Shown piece by piece: positions 52,521 through 61,148 of a stretch of DNA of 64,000 nucleotides (the stretch's first letter is position 1; the number at the start of each line of letters is the position of its first letter). The stretch spans positions 1-64,000 of the forward strand of contig DEFH01000013.1 of NCBI GenBank assembly GCA_002350705.1. The letters run 5' to 3'. The DNA is from Ruminococcaceae bacterium UBA2857 (GTDB taxonomy: Bacteria > Bacillota > Clostridia > Oscillospirales > Acutalibacteraceae). The translations under genes and the position numbers were made by a program. Below the pieces are notes generated by a model, which ran no database searches, had not been told where the DNA came from, and saw only the letters and a list, made by a program, of their open reading frames with translations.

Positions 52521-52952
52521 TCAGCCGCAGCCGCCACAGGTGGCACAGCTTCCCGTACAAGCGATATAATCGGCTGTTTCGGGGTCTTCCCCTTCGGATG
52601 ACTTCTGAATAATTGCGGTGATACGCTGCATAATGGCATCAAACGCATCTTTGGTGTCGTTGTAGTTGATCATTCTTTCATTGGTCATGATTTTGGCATA
52701 GACTTTCCGCATTTCCCTGTTAAGATTCTGCACCTTTTCGGGATCCTGCTCACTTTCATCTTTAGAGGTCTCTTCACTGATTTCCTCACGCTTCAGGCCG
52801 AATTCGTTGATCAGCTTCTGGAGTTCTTCATCTTCATCGGCTGCCTGCTTGGCAAGCTGGAATTTCAGATAAGCATCTTCCTTTTGCAGTTTTTTGCCCA
52901 GTTCTCTTGCCAGTTCGATCATATCCATTTCATTGACATTCTTGTTTTCCAT
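52521..52952 (-). CDS. YlbF/YmcA-family RNase Y regulator
   Basis: A 143-residue helical protein (YlbF superfamily). In B. subtilis, YmcA, YlbF and YaaT form a complex that guides RNase Y and binds Fe-S clusters. Its C-terminal CTGSCATCGGCG has four closely set cysteines, which fits a Fe-S or metal site. Order miaB-ymcA-mutS-mutL matches the B. subtilis neighbourhood, which favours the YmcA-type assignment. It lies 24 bases behind miaB. Confidence 0.82.
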   Translation of the reverse strand: MENKNVNEMDMIELARELGKKLQKEDAYLKFQLAKQAADEDEELQKLINEFGLKREEISEETSKDESEQDPEKVQNLNREMRKVYAKIMTNERMINYNDTKDAFDAIMQRITAIIQKSSEGEDPETADYIACTGSCATCGGCG

Positions 52953-52976
52953 AATTAAAATCTCCTTTAATAAAAT

Positions 52977-54395
52977 TCAATGCAGTTTTCCTCGTAATAT
53001 CCAGTTTCTTGCTTCCGTGATTTCGGCATTTTGAAAAGTGCCTATCATTTCGGGAGTGCCTGAAACTTCCACGATAATATTATTTTGTGTTCTCGCACAA
53101 AGAATATCCTCTTTTTTCTGTTCCTCGACAAGCACTCTGTATGTCTTGCCGACCATGCCTGCACAGCGTTTGGCGGCAATTTCCTCCTGTACTTTCAGCA
53201 GTTCGCCGAACCAGCGGGATTTTTCTTCATACGGTATCGGATCATCCATTTTTGCGGCAGGTGTGCCGACTCTCGGTGAATAAATGAATGTAAACAATGA
53301 GGTAAACTCCACTTCCCGTATCAAATCCAATGTTTTCCGGAAATCTTCATAGGTTTCACCCGGAAAACCCACAATGACATCACTGGTCAGTGACAGGTCA
53401 GGAATTCTGCTTTTGGCATAGTTCACGATTTCCATGTACTTTTCCTTGTCGTAATGGCGGTTCATGCGTTTTAAAATGCCGTCACTGCCGGACTGGAACG
53501 GCAAATGAATATGATTGCATATTTTGCCGCTTTCCGCTATAACATCAATCAGCTCTTTTGACGCATCTTTCGGATGGGATGTCATGAAGCGTATCCAGAA
53601 ATCTCCGTCAATTTCACTGACACTTTTCAGCAGTTCGGGAAAACTTGTTTTTTCGTCCAGTCCCTTGCCGTAGGAATTGACATTCTGTCCCAACAGTGTG
53701 ATTTCTTTGTAGCCTGCACCGATCATTGCTTTGGCTTCTTCCAGAACAACAGACGGTTTTCTGCTTCTTTCACGTCCTCTGACGTGAGGAACAATGCAGT
53801 AAGTACAGAAGTTATCACAGCCGTACATGATGGACAGCCAGCCTTTGAAACTGCCGTCACGGTGCATGGGAATTCCCTCGTATATCTGCCCGTCATCCGT
53901 TCCCCTTTCCACAAGCCTTTTGCCTGTTGTCACGGCATTGTAAAGCATTTCCGGGAATTTGTGTATAACATGAGTGCCAAACACCAGTCCCACATACGGG
54001 AAACTTTTATAGATCCTGTCGGCAATATGTTTTTGCTCCATCATACAGCCGCACAAGCCTATCAGAAGTGACGGTTTTTTTCGTTTGAGAGCCTTTAATT
54101 CGCCCACGTTGCCGAACACCCTGTCCTCAGCGTGTTCACGCACTGCACACGTATTGAAAATAATCATGTCTGCTTCTTCTGCATTTTCTGTTAAGGCACA
54201 GCCCATTTCTTCCAGCATACCCTTGATTTTTTCACTGTCGGCAACATTCTGCTGACAGCCGTAAGTCCGTATATGAGCCTTCGGCTGACGGTGATTGTAC
54301 CTCATCAAGAGAACATCTTTGAGTAAATCCGTATATTGTGCCTGTTTTGCCAGTTCGGCAGTTGTATTGATTTCTGACAAAATCCACTCCCCCAT
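52977..54395 (-). CDS. miaB: tRNA-2-methylthio-N6-dimethylallyladenosine synthase MiaB
   Basis: A radical SAM enzyme that adds a methylthio group to i6A37 in tRNA. The 472 residues have the N-terminal UPF0004 domain with the auxiliary [4Fe-4S] cysteines (YGCQQN, NTCAVRE, LCGCMM), the radical SAM motif CDNFCTYC, and a C-terminal TRAM domain. Start: ATG at 54395 has a poor ribosome site (AAGGAAA); TTG at 54380 (with GGGGGAG 6 bases before) is a good alternative that would shorten the product by five residues. First gene of miaB-ylbF-mutS-mutL. Confidence 0.95.
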   Translation of the reverse strand: MGEWILSEINTTAELAKQAQYTDLLKDVLLMRYNHRQPKAHIRTYGCQQNVADSEKIKGMLEEMGCALTENAEEADMIIFNTCAVREHAEDRVFGNVGELKALKRKKPSLLIGLCGCMMEQKHIADRIYKSFPYVGLVFGTHVIHKFPEMLYNAVTTGKRLVERGTDDGQIYEGIPMHRDGSFKGWLSIMYGCDNFCTYCIVPHVRGRERSRKPSVVLEEAKAMIGAGYKEITLLGQNVNSYGKGLDEKTSFPELLKSVSEIDGDFWIRFMTSHPKDASKELIDVIAESGKICNHIHLPFQSGSDGILKRMNRHYDKEKYMEIVNYAKSRIPDLSLTSDVIVGFPGETYEDFRKTLDLIREVEFTSLFTFIYSPRVGTPAAKMDDPIPYEEKSRWFGELLKVQEEIAAKRCAGMVGKTYRVLVEEQKKEDILCARTQNNIIVEVSGTPEMIGTFQNAEITEARNWILRGKLH

Positions 54396-54454
54396 TTTCC
54401 TTTTTATCGCCTTTTATCATATCATATTTTATGAACAGATTCAACCGCAATTTT

Positions 54455-55090
54455 TTATCTTGCCGAAAAAAGCATCCCCGACGGCACTTCTCCCACAATC
54501 ACAGTTTCTCCTATCAGCATACCGGTTGTCACATTGGTTTTGGTGCAGCCTGTGGGAAGCCGTACACTGATTTCTGCGGAAACACTCACCGACAGTTTAT
54601 GTACGGTCTGATTAATGCCGCCTTCCTCGAAGGTGCTTTCAAAATCCGTGTGAATATTGCCCGACATGGTGATATTGACAGGAACAGCAAACCCTCTGCC
54701 CTGCATGAGTTCTCCGCCAAGAATATTTCCTATCGGAATATGAATTTCCCTGTTTTTAACATCTGCCAAATTTTTCTGTATGCGGAGCGTGACGGCACTT
54801 TTCAGTTTATTCACACAAATCGTATTGGAATTGATGGATGTGATACGGTTGTTATCGGAATAATGAATGGTTTCCAGGTCTTCACAGGTAATTTCCGTTT
54901 CATCAAGCACTTCCGCAATACTCTGATTGATAACCTGTGTTGCCAGAGACTTGGCATTGACTTCCGCAAAACCGCTGACAACAGGCTTGATTCTCCACTC
55001 CAACACCACCAAAAATACCATCAGCAGTACTATCAGCCATCCTACGAGTTTTCCAAATGAGCTTTTCCGACGCTTTCTTCTGACTGTCAT
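54455..55090 (-). CDS. yunB: Sporulation protein YunB
   Basis: A sporulation protein of unknown mechanism, expressed in the mother cell in B. subtilis. The 211 residues have a basic start, one membrane helix (about 14-30), and the family's VNAKSLATQVINQSI segment and GMLIGETVIVGEVP near the end. Its presence supports a spore-forming lineage. It is divergent from the carboxyltransferase operon. Confidence 0.88.
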   Translation of the reverse strand: MTVRRKRRKSSFGKLVGWLIVLLMVFLVVLEWRIKPVVSGFAEVNAKSLATQVINQSIAEVLDETEITCEDLETIHYSDNNRITSINSNTICVNKLKSAVTLRIQKNLADVKNREIHIPIGNILGGELMQGRGFAVPVNITMSGNIHTDFESTFEEGGINQTVHKLSVSVSAEISVRLPTGCTKTNVTTGMLIGETVIVGEVPSGMLFSAR

Positions 55091-55152
55091 AGCAAAATCC
55101 CCCCTATACTATACATATACAGAAACCTTACATTCTGTTCCTGAATTGGTAC

Positions 55153-55181
55153 TTGATATTTTGACAAATTTATACTATAAT
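55153..55181 (+). promoter_or_regulatory. Promoter of the biotin-dependent carboxyltransferase operon
   Basis: TTGATA (55153-55158), a 17-base spacer and a perfect TATAAT (55176-55181). The GGGAGGA ribosome site and ATG follow at 55211-55226. Confidence 0.75.
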
Positions 55182-55223
55182 ATCATGGAGAAACTTTTTT
55201 CGGAATATAAGGGAGGATATAAA

Positions 55224-56591
55224 ATGACTTTTGAAACAAAATCAGAAATGCTTTCAAAGGCTCGTCAGGAAATAAGCTCCTCAAAAGCTTATGGCTATCT
55301 GGAAAAACTGTTTGACAACGGTATTTTTACAGAAATTGATACTTTTGCAAAGTCATCTGATACTTATACGGAAGCGGTTGCCGCACATGGTACGGTAAAC
55401 GGTGCGGGCGTGTATGCCTATGCACAGAATACGGATTTTGCAGGCGGTGCCATGTCAAAGGCTCAGGCTGCAAAAGTGAAAAAACTGTATGACCTCGCTC
55501 TCAAAACAGGTGAACCTGTTGTAGCAATCTATGATTCTGTAGGCGGCAGACTTTCCGAAGGAACAGACTTGCTGGCGGCTTATGGTGATATTCTGAAATA
55601 TGCCAACAATCTTTCCGGCGTTGTGCCGCAGATGGCTGTCGTTGTCGGAAACTGTTTCGGCACACAGGCATTGATAGCCGCTTGTGCCGATATTGTGATT
55701 ATGACGGAAAATGCACAGCTTTCCCTTGCCGTGGACGGTGAAAAGTCCTCTGCTCAGGAAAACGCCCAGAAAGGCAACGTGCATATTGCTGTCAAAGACA
55801 CAGACGAGGCTTTTGCCAAAGTCAAGGCTCTGGTTGAAATACTTCCGTCAAACAATCTGTCAGGTGCGTGTGTCGCATATGATGAAATTTCCGCACAGGG
55901 TACTCCTTCTGATACCACTGTCCCGTCACAGGCAATTTTGGATGTAGCAGATACAGACAGTGCCGTGGAATTGCAGGCAGACTACGGAAAGGCTGTCAAG
56001 ACCGTTCTGGCAACCGTCAACGGCGTAACAGTCGGCTTGGTGGCTGCCGAGGGTGACATTGACGGCAAGGCAAGCTCCAAAGCTGCCCGATTTGTCAGAT
56101 TCTGTGATGCGTTCAGTATTCCTGTTGTCACATTCGTAGATGCCAAAAAATTCTGCTGTATCAAATCCGCTGCAAAACTGACTTCTGCCTATGCAGAGGC
56201 TACTGCTCCCAAAATAACATTTATTACAGGTGATGCATTCGGCTCTGTGTATATTGCCCTTGCAGGAACCGGTGCGGCTGCCGACATGACGTTTGCATGG
56301 ACAAATGCCGGTGTATCGGCACTGACTCCCGAAGCAGAAACCATTATCATGCTCGGCGATGACTTTGGCGGCAAGCTGAACAAGACCGATGATCCCAAAG
56401 CCGAAAGAACAAGAGTCATTCAAGAATATAAAAACGAACATCTCACCGCACTCCATGCCGCAGCCAACGGCTATGTACAGGATGTCATTGCTCCCGAAGA
56501 AACAAGAGAAAAATTGGTGGCTGCACTGGATATGCTCGGCAATAAGAGAGTTTCCACTCTTCCCAAAAAACATAACAATCTTTATATATAA
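55224..56591 (+). CDS. Acyl-CoA carboxyltransferase subunit (MmdA/12S-like)
   Basis: A carboxyltransferase domain protein of the methylmalonyl-CoA/propionyl-CoA type, likely moving CO2 between biotin and an acyl-CoA. Start: ATG 55224 (MTFETKSEM), with GGGAGGA 7 bases upstream; the open frame upstream lies in the promoter. The 455 residues hold a crotonase-like N half (AVYDSVGGRLSEGTDLLAAY-type) and a C half (AFGSVYIALAGTGAAADMTF, biotin-CT pocket). It is shorter than the standard ~510-residue subunits, mainly at the N-terminus. It is first of three genes: carboxyltransferase, biotin carrier, OadA-like. Confidence 0.82.
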   Translation: MTFETKSEMLSKARQEISSSKAYGYLEKLFDNGIFTEIDTFAKSSDTYTEAVAAHGTVNGAGVYAYAQNTDFAGGAMSKAQAAKVKKLYDLALKTGEPVVAIYDSVGGRLSEGTDLLAAYGDILKYANNLSGVVPQMAVVVGNCFGTQALIAACADIVIMTENAQLSLAVDGEKSSAQENAQKGNVHIAVKDTDEAFAKVKALVEILPSNNLSGACVAYDEISAQGTPSDTTVPSQAILDVADTDSAVELQADYGKAVKTVLATVNGVTVGLVAAEGDIDGKASSKAARFVRFCDAFSIPVVTFVDAKKFCCIKSAAKLTSAYAEATAPKITFITGDAFGSVYIALAGTGAAADMTFAWTNAGVSALTPEAETIIMLGDDFGGKLNKTDDPKAERTRVIQEYKNEHLTALHAAANGYVQDVIAPEETREKLVAALDMLGNKRVSTLPKKHNNLYI

Positions 56592-56609
56592 GAAAGGAAA
56601 GTCGTTTCT

Positions 56610-56972
56610 ATGAAAAACCTTAAAATAACCGTAAACGGAACCGTATACAATGTACAGGTCGAGGAAGCTGACGGTACAGAAATCCCTGCTGCTCCTGCCG
56701 CAGCTCCCAAGACCGCTCCCAAAGCTGCTCCGGCACCCGCTCCTAAAGCTGCCGTATCCGGTGAGCCTGTCAAATCTCCCATGCCCGGTACCATTATCAA
56801 TGTACTTGTCAAACCCGGTCAGGCTGTCAAAACAGGTGACGTGCTGGTAATTCTCGAAGCTATGAAAATGGAAAATGAAATCAAAGCTGCCAAAGATGCT
56901 ACGATCGTATCTGTTGCCGTCAACAAGGGAGAATCTGTTGATACCGGTGCCGTTCTGGTAACACTCGGATGA
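56610..56972 (+). CDS. Biotin carboxyl carrier protein
   Basis: A swinging-arm biotin carrier of 120 residues. It has an Ala/Pro-rich linker (about 26-50) and a lipoyl/biotin domain with the biotinylation site EAMKMEN (K86) and PMPGTIINVLV. It lies between the two carboxyltransferase subunits, so biotin on it would shuttle CO2 between them. The ribosome site AAGGAAAG precedes the ATG at 56610. Confidence 0.92.
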   Translation: MKNLKITVNGTVYNVQVEEADGTEIPAAPAAAPKTAPKAAPAPAPKAAVSGEPVKSPMPGTIINVLVKPGQAVKTGDVLVILEAMKMENEIKAAKDATIVSVAVNKGESVDTGAVLVTLG

Positions 56973-56988
56973 AAGGGGATTGGCTTGC

Positions 56989-58401
56989 ATGGCAAAGAAA
57001 ATACAAATTACGGAAACTGTCCTGCGTGACGCTCATCAGTCCCTGATTGCTACCAGAATGCCCATTGAAGATATGCTTCCGATTCTGTCCAAGTTGGATG
57101 AAGTGGGATTCTATTCACTGGAATGCTGGGGCGGTGCTACATTTGATTCCTGTATCCGATTCCTGAATGAAGATCCGTGGGAAAGACTGCGTACCATCCG
57201 CAAAAACTGCCCCAAAACCAAGCTTCAGATGCTTTTCAGAGGACAGAATATGCTGGGCTATCGTCACTATGCGGATGATGTTCTGGAATACTTTGTACAG
57301 CGTTCCGTGGCTAACGGTATTGATGTGATCAGGATTTTTGACGCCCTCAACGACATCAAGAACTTACAGACGGCTATCAATGCCGCCAAAGCTGCGAAAA
57401 AGGAAAATCCAAATGTGGAAGCACAGGTTGCCATCAGTTATACAACGGGACCTGTTTTCACAACGGAATATTATGTGAACTATGCCAAGAGAATTGAAGA
57501 TGCAGGAGCAGACTCTATCTGCATTAAAGACATGGCGGCACTGCTGACACCCTACTATACGGAAGAGCTTGTCAAAGCAATCAAAGCGGCTGTTAAAATT
57601 CCCGTACAGATTCACACGCATTATACATCGGGTTTAGCCTCTATGTGCCTGCTCAAAGGCATTGAAGCCGGTGCAGACCGCATTGATACGGCTATGTCAC
57701 CGCTTGCCAACGGTACTTCCCATGCACCGACGGAATCTATGGTTGCGGCTTTGCAGGGTACCGAATATGATACCGGTCTGGATTTGATCAAGCTGGCTGA
57801 AATCAGAGAGTATTTCATGGGACTCCGTGAAAAATATATCAAGAGCGGCCTGCTTGATCCGAAAATGCTGGCAACCGATGCCAAAGCATTGATCTATCAG
57901 GTGCCGGGAGGTATGCTTTCCAACCTGCTCAAGCAGCTCAAGGATGCCGGAAAGAGTGATAAACTGACAGAGGTTCTGGAAGAAGTGCCGAGAGTCCGTA
58001 AAGATGCAGGCTATCCTCCTCTTGTAACCCCCACTTCACAGATTGTCGGTACACAGGCTGTATTCAATGTCATTCTCGGAGAGCGTTACAAAATGTGCAA
58101 CGGTCAGTTTAAAGATCTTGTTGCGGGTAAATATGGCACCACTCCCGTTCCGATTGAGCCGGAATTCAGGAAAAAAATTATTGGCGAACAGAAACCCGTG
58201 GAGTGCCGTCCCGCCGATTTGCTGGAGCCTGAGCTGGAAAAACTCCGTGCCGAGATTCCCCAGTGGATCGAGCAGGAAGAGGATGTGCTGACTTATGCAC
58301 AGTTCCCCGAAGTTGCCCCGAAATTCTTCAAGGCAAGACGTGACAAACAAGTCGGCATCAATCCCAATGCCGACACCAAAAACAAAGTTCACCCTGTTTG
58401 A
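56989..58401 (+). CDS. Oxaloacetate decarboxylase alpha / transcarboxylase 5S-like subunit (no biotin domain)
   Basis: The pyruvate/oxaloacetate-binding carboxyltransferase half. Start: ATG 56989 (MAKKIQITET); the TTG at 56980 is too near the AAAGGGG ribosome site. The ~470 residues include RDAHQSLIATRMP and LFRGQN, the carbamoylated Lys in CIKDMAALL and the metal HxH in IHTHYTSG. The C-terminal biotin domain of classical OadA is missing; it is supplied by the separate 1.3S-like protein. No OadB (membrane decarboxylase) follows, which fits a soluble transcarboxylase rather than a sodium pump. Confidence 0.88.
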   Translation: MAKKIQITETVLRDAHQSLIATRMPIEDMLPILSKLDEVGFYSLECWGGATFDSCIRFLNEDPWERLRTIRKNCPKTKLQMLFRGQNMLGYRHYADDVLEYFVQRSVANGIDVIRIFDALNDIKNLQTAINAAKAAKKENPNVEAQVAISYTTGPVFTTEYYVNYAKRIEDAGADSICIKDMAALLTPYYTEELVKAIKAAVKIPVQIHTHYTSGLASMCLLKGIEAGADRIDTAMSPLANGTSHAPTESMVAALQGTEYDTGLDLIKLAEIREYFMGLREKYIKSGLLDPKMLATDAKALIYQVPGGMLSNLLKQLKDAGKSDKLTEVLEEVPRVRKDAGYPPLVTPTSQIVGTQAVFNVILGERYKMCNGQFKDLVAGKYGTTPVPIEPEFRKKIIGEQKPVECRPADLLEPELEKLRAEIPQWIEQEEDVLTYAQFPEVAPKFFKARRDKQVGINPNADTKNKVHPV

Positions 58402-58428
58402 GTAATGCATAATGCACAATGATTAAGA

Positions 58429-58466
58429 AAAACGGAAATCCTTTTGACTGACGGATTTCCGTTTTT
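58429..58466. terminator. Terminator after the carboxyltransferase operon
   Basis: A 13-bp stem (58429-58441 with 58453-58465) followed by T-rich sequence; the complementary strand also has a T-run, so it can serve the convergent DUF5662 gene. Confidence 0.85.
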
Positions 58467-58471
58467 ATATT

Positions 58472-59014
58472 TCAGGATAAGTTTTCGGGAGAAAGAATAT
58501 GCTCTTTGATATATCGCAGGGCTTGATCTTCCCCGTGTTCCTTGAGATATAAAAGCATTTCTTCCAGAAGTGCCGCTGTTTCAGGATGCATCAGATAATG
58601 GTCTTTGGATTTCATGTAGTAATTGTAGGCATCCGCATCGGTATAATCCTTGCCGCGATAATTTTTAGAGGCGGCTACTCTGTCACAGAACATCTCCACA
58701 ACATAACGGACAGGCATTTTCATGCCAACCATTTTTTCTCCCTCACCCAAGCCGTAATCAATCCAGTATTCCAGATGATGCTTGTTTCTGCCTTTATGGT
58801 GCAGCCATGCCGAACTGTAGCCCTTATCTTCTCTTTCGGCATTGTTGGGACTTCGGGTTCCCTGATAGTATTTGGCTCCCACCAGAAATTCCGTGGGAGA
58901 ATATTTTGACAGGTCATGCAGCAATCCCTGACGATACAGCCCCAGTTTGAAGCAAAGCTGCATGACATATTTTTTATGTCTGTTGATGGTCTTTAAATGG
59001 CTCAGCCATTTCAT
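58472..59014 (-). CDS. DUF5662-family protein (HD-like)
   Basis: A 180-residue protein starting at ATG 59014 (MKWLSHLKTINRHKKYV); the longer frame to 59044 uses a TTG. LLHDLSKYSPTEF and the HHKGRNKHHLEYW segment give the His/Asp pattern of metal-dependent HD-like phosphohydrolases, and match the DUF5662 family. Substrate unknown. It faces the OadA-like gene with a shared terminator. Confidence 0.75.
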   Translation of the reverse strand: MKWLSHLKTINRHKKYVMQLCFKLGLYRQGLLHDLSKYSPTEFLVGAKYYQGTRSPNNAEREDKGYSSAWLHHKGRNKHHLEYWIDYGLGEGEKMVGMKMPVRYVVEMFCDRVAASKNYRGKDYTDADAYNYYMKSKDHYLMHPETAALLEEMLLYLKEHGEDQALRYIKEHILSPENLS

Positions 59015-59074
59015 ATTATCAGCCGCCTTTCTGTGTGTCTGCAAAATTTGTCAACCTGTGAATTTTGTTTTCTG

Positions 59075-59103
59075 TTGACAAAACGGTCAAGTTGTACTAT
59101 CAT
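59075..59103 (+). promoter_or_regulatory. Promoter of the SGNH-like gene
   Basis: TTGACA (59075-59080), a 17-base spacer and TATCAT (59098-59103), then AAAGGAGG (59116-59123). Confidence 0.8.
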
Positions 59104-59133
59104 ATGTTTATCTGAAAAAGGAGGATAACATTT

Positions 59134-60156
59134 GTGGAAAGAAGATTAAGTATTGGAAGGATTTTTTTAATTCTGTTGGCCGTGGTTCTGGTAGGGGTGT
59201 TCGGTTTTCTGCTTTACAATGACGGAAAGCTGCAAAATCTTCAGGTTATGGACTTTAACAATTCTCAGGACGAGAACAGACAGGAACTGAATGCTCACAA
59301 TCAACAGATTATTCAGCAGGCTGATACAGTTCAACAGTCCATTGACAATACAATAACAGGTCTTGTTTTGTACGGCAATACATCGCTTGGCTCGGGAAAG
59401 CTTTCCTATCAGTTGAAGAACACGCTCAACACGGAACTGTTTAAAAAAATCAACGACACCATCAAACAAACTCCCAGTATTATCGGCCATCAGGTTACAC
59501 TGCCGGTTGCCGATCTGGGCATCAGCTCTGAAACGACTGACACAATCCTTGCAAGATTAGGTATTACTCCTTTGGTGGTAGCCAAAGACTTTACAATTCC
59601 TGCCGATACTGCACCTGTTGAAATCGGTATCAAAACCATTATGGGAACATTCCCGAATTTCGCTGCACAGGCAGACAGCAATTTTTCCCGAATATCTATC
59701 AACGGCATTGAAGGCAGACTCAAAATCACACAGGAAAATAATAATGAAAAAATCTATTTCTTTGTCCGAAAGGATGCAGGAGAAGCGGTAAATATCATTT
59801 CCGGCACCAGAATCATTCCGGAGATTGCCGAGATTTACCAATCCTATACACCTGTCATCTTTTTTGAATTTGAACAGGATGATGCCGCTAAATACATCTC
59901 TACGGTAAAAGCTGTTTTGAAGCATCATGAAAAACACAATGAACAGTTTATTGTGATCTACCGCACCAAAGCCAATTCCGAAATGGATGTGGCTTTATCG
60001 GAAGCCTTCGGCTACAACTATATCCGTACGGATGAAGAAGAAATTGATTATGCCGATCTGGCGGAAAAAATTTATTTCCGTATAAAAACGCTCAAATATC
60101 TGGATGAAATCATCAATACCGTTCAAAAAGCGGAAAATGTCATATTCTCCGAATAA
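59134..60156 (+). CDS. Membrane-anchored protein with a degenerate SGNH-like domain
   Basis: 340 residues from a GTG start (AAAGGAGG 10 bases before). One N-terminal membrane helix (about 8-28) and a Gln/Asn-rich linker precede the extracytoplasmic domain. From memory of SGNH hydrolases of Firmicutes, ITGLVLYGNTSLGSG occupies the place of the GDSLT block I, VADLGISSETTDTILARLG that of block II, and FTIPADTAPVEI is a family strand. Block I here reads GNT instead of GDS (residues 81-83), so the nucleophile Ser is missing, and the catalytic Asp-x-x-His is not seen near LAEKIYFRIKTLKYLDE. It may be a non-catalytic binding or signalling protein. Confidence 0.6.
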   Translation: MERRLSIGRIFLILLAVVLVGVFGFLLYNDGKLQNLQVMDFNNSQDENRQELNAHNQQIIQQADTVQQSIDNTITGLVLYGNTSLGSGKLSYQLKNTLNTELFKKINDTIKQTPSIIGHQVTLPVADLGISSETTDTILARLGITPLVVAKDFTIPADTAPVEIGIKTIMGTFPNFAAQADSNFSRISINGIEGRLKITQENNNEKIYFFVRKDAGEAVNIISGTRIIPEIAEIYQSYTPVIFFEFEQDDAAKYISTVKAVLKHHEKHNEQFIVIYRTKANSEMDVALSEAFGYNYIRTDEEEIDYADLAEKIYFRIKTLKYLDEIINTVQKAENVIFSE

Positions 60157-60159
60157 GTG

Positions 60160-60202
60160 AAACAGCAGACAGAAAAATCATTTCTGCCTGCTGTTTTTTT
60201 TT
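60160..60202 (+). terminator. Terminator after the SGNH-like gene
   Basis: A 16-base stem with one mismatch (60160-60175 with 60181-60196) followed by T8. Confidence 0.85.
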
Positions 60203-60205
60203 CGT

Positions 60206-61144
60206 TTATGCGAATGACTTCATGATGTCTGCAATACGTTTTTCCAACCCTTCCGCATCCAGACCGAACTCGGCAAGAAGTCCCAGAGCAGGACCGCTGT
60301 GACCGTATATATCCTCAATGCCGATTCTCTTGACAGGTACAGGACAATACTCGCTTGTAACAGAACATACTGCCTCGCCAAGACCGCCAATCACGTTATG
60401 TTCTTCGACAGTAATGATCCTGCCTGTTTCCTTTGCCGCCTTGATGATGATATCCTTATCAATGGGCTTGATGGTGTGCATATTGATAAGGCGGGCATTG
60501 ATGCCTTTTCCCTCAAGAGTTTTGACGGCTTTGAGTGCCTCGTTTACGACAAGTCCCGTTGCAATGACAGTTACATCATTGCCGTCTTTCAGTGTAATGC
60601 CCTTGCCGATTTCAAACTGATAGGTATCGGGATCATTGAAAGTATCAATCGCAAGTCTGCCCAATCTGATATAGACAGGACCGTTATATTCATACGCTGC
60701 CTTGACAGCCTCTGTCATCTCATAGTGGTCTGCGGGATTGAGAATCACCATTCCGGGAATTGTTCTCATGAGTGCCAGATCTTCGCAGCACTGATGCGTC
60801 GCACCGTCTTCACCGACAGAAATACCGGCATGAGAGCCTGCAATTTTGACATTCAGGTGAGGATAACCGACAGAGTTTCTGATTTGTTCATAAGCCCTGC
60901 CTGTGGCGAACATGGCAAAAGATGCCGCAAACGGTACTTTTCCGCAGGCTGCCAAACCGGCTGCCACGCCTATCATGTTTCCCTCTGCGATACCGCAGTC
61001 AAAAAATCTGTCGGGATATGCCTTTTTAAATATATCGGTTTTGGTAGCGGCTGCCAGATCGGCATCCAGTACCACAATTTCAGGATGTTCCTTTGCAAGC
61101 TCACAGAGAGCACGACCAAAACTTTCTCTTGTTGCAATTTTCAT
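60206..61144 (-). CDS. Transketolase, C-terminal subunit
   Basis: The pyrimidine-binding and C-terminal half of a split transketolase, moving two-carbon units between sugar phosphates in the pentose phosphate pathway. The 312 residues have DADLAAATKTDIF, FDCGIAEGNM (the catalytic Glu), DGATHQCCEDLALMR and the C-terminal domain VEEHNVIGGLG. It pairs with the next upstream gene, 4 bases away. Split forms are normal in Clostridia. Confidence 0.92.
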   Translation of the reverse strand: MKIATRESFGRALCELAKEHPEIVVLDADLAAATKTDIFKKAYPDRFFDCGIAEGNMIGVAAGLAACGKVPFAASFAMFATGRAYEQIRNSVGYPHLNVKIAGSHAGISVGEDGATHQCCEDLALMRTIPGMVILNPADHYEMTEAVKAAYEYNGPVYIRLGRLAIDTFNDPDTYQFEIGKGITLKDGNDVTVIATGLVVNEALKAVKTLEGKGINARLINMHTIKPIDKDIIIKAAKETGRIITVEEHNVIGGLGEAVCSVTSEYCPVPVKRIGIEDIYGHSGPALGLLAEFGLDAEGLEKRIADIMKSFA

Positions 61145-61148
61145 GATA

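Noticed and set aside
54927..55223. N-terminal extension of the carboxyltransferase
   Set aside because: The open frame overlaps the divergent yunB gene and the operon promoter; GGGAGGA marks the start at 55224.
55926..56990. Minus-strand ORF (354 residues) rich in Gly, Ser and Phe across the biotin carrier region
   Set aside because: It is antisense to a conserved operon with intact motifs, including the biotinylation site, and shows no ribosome site.
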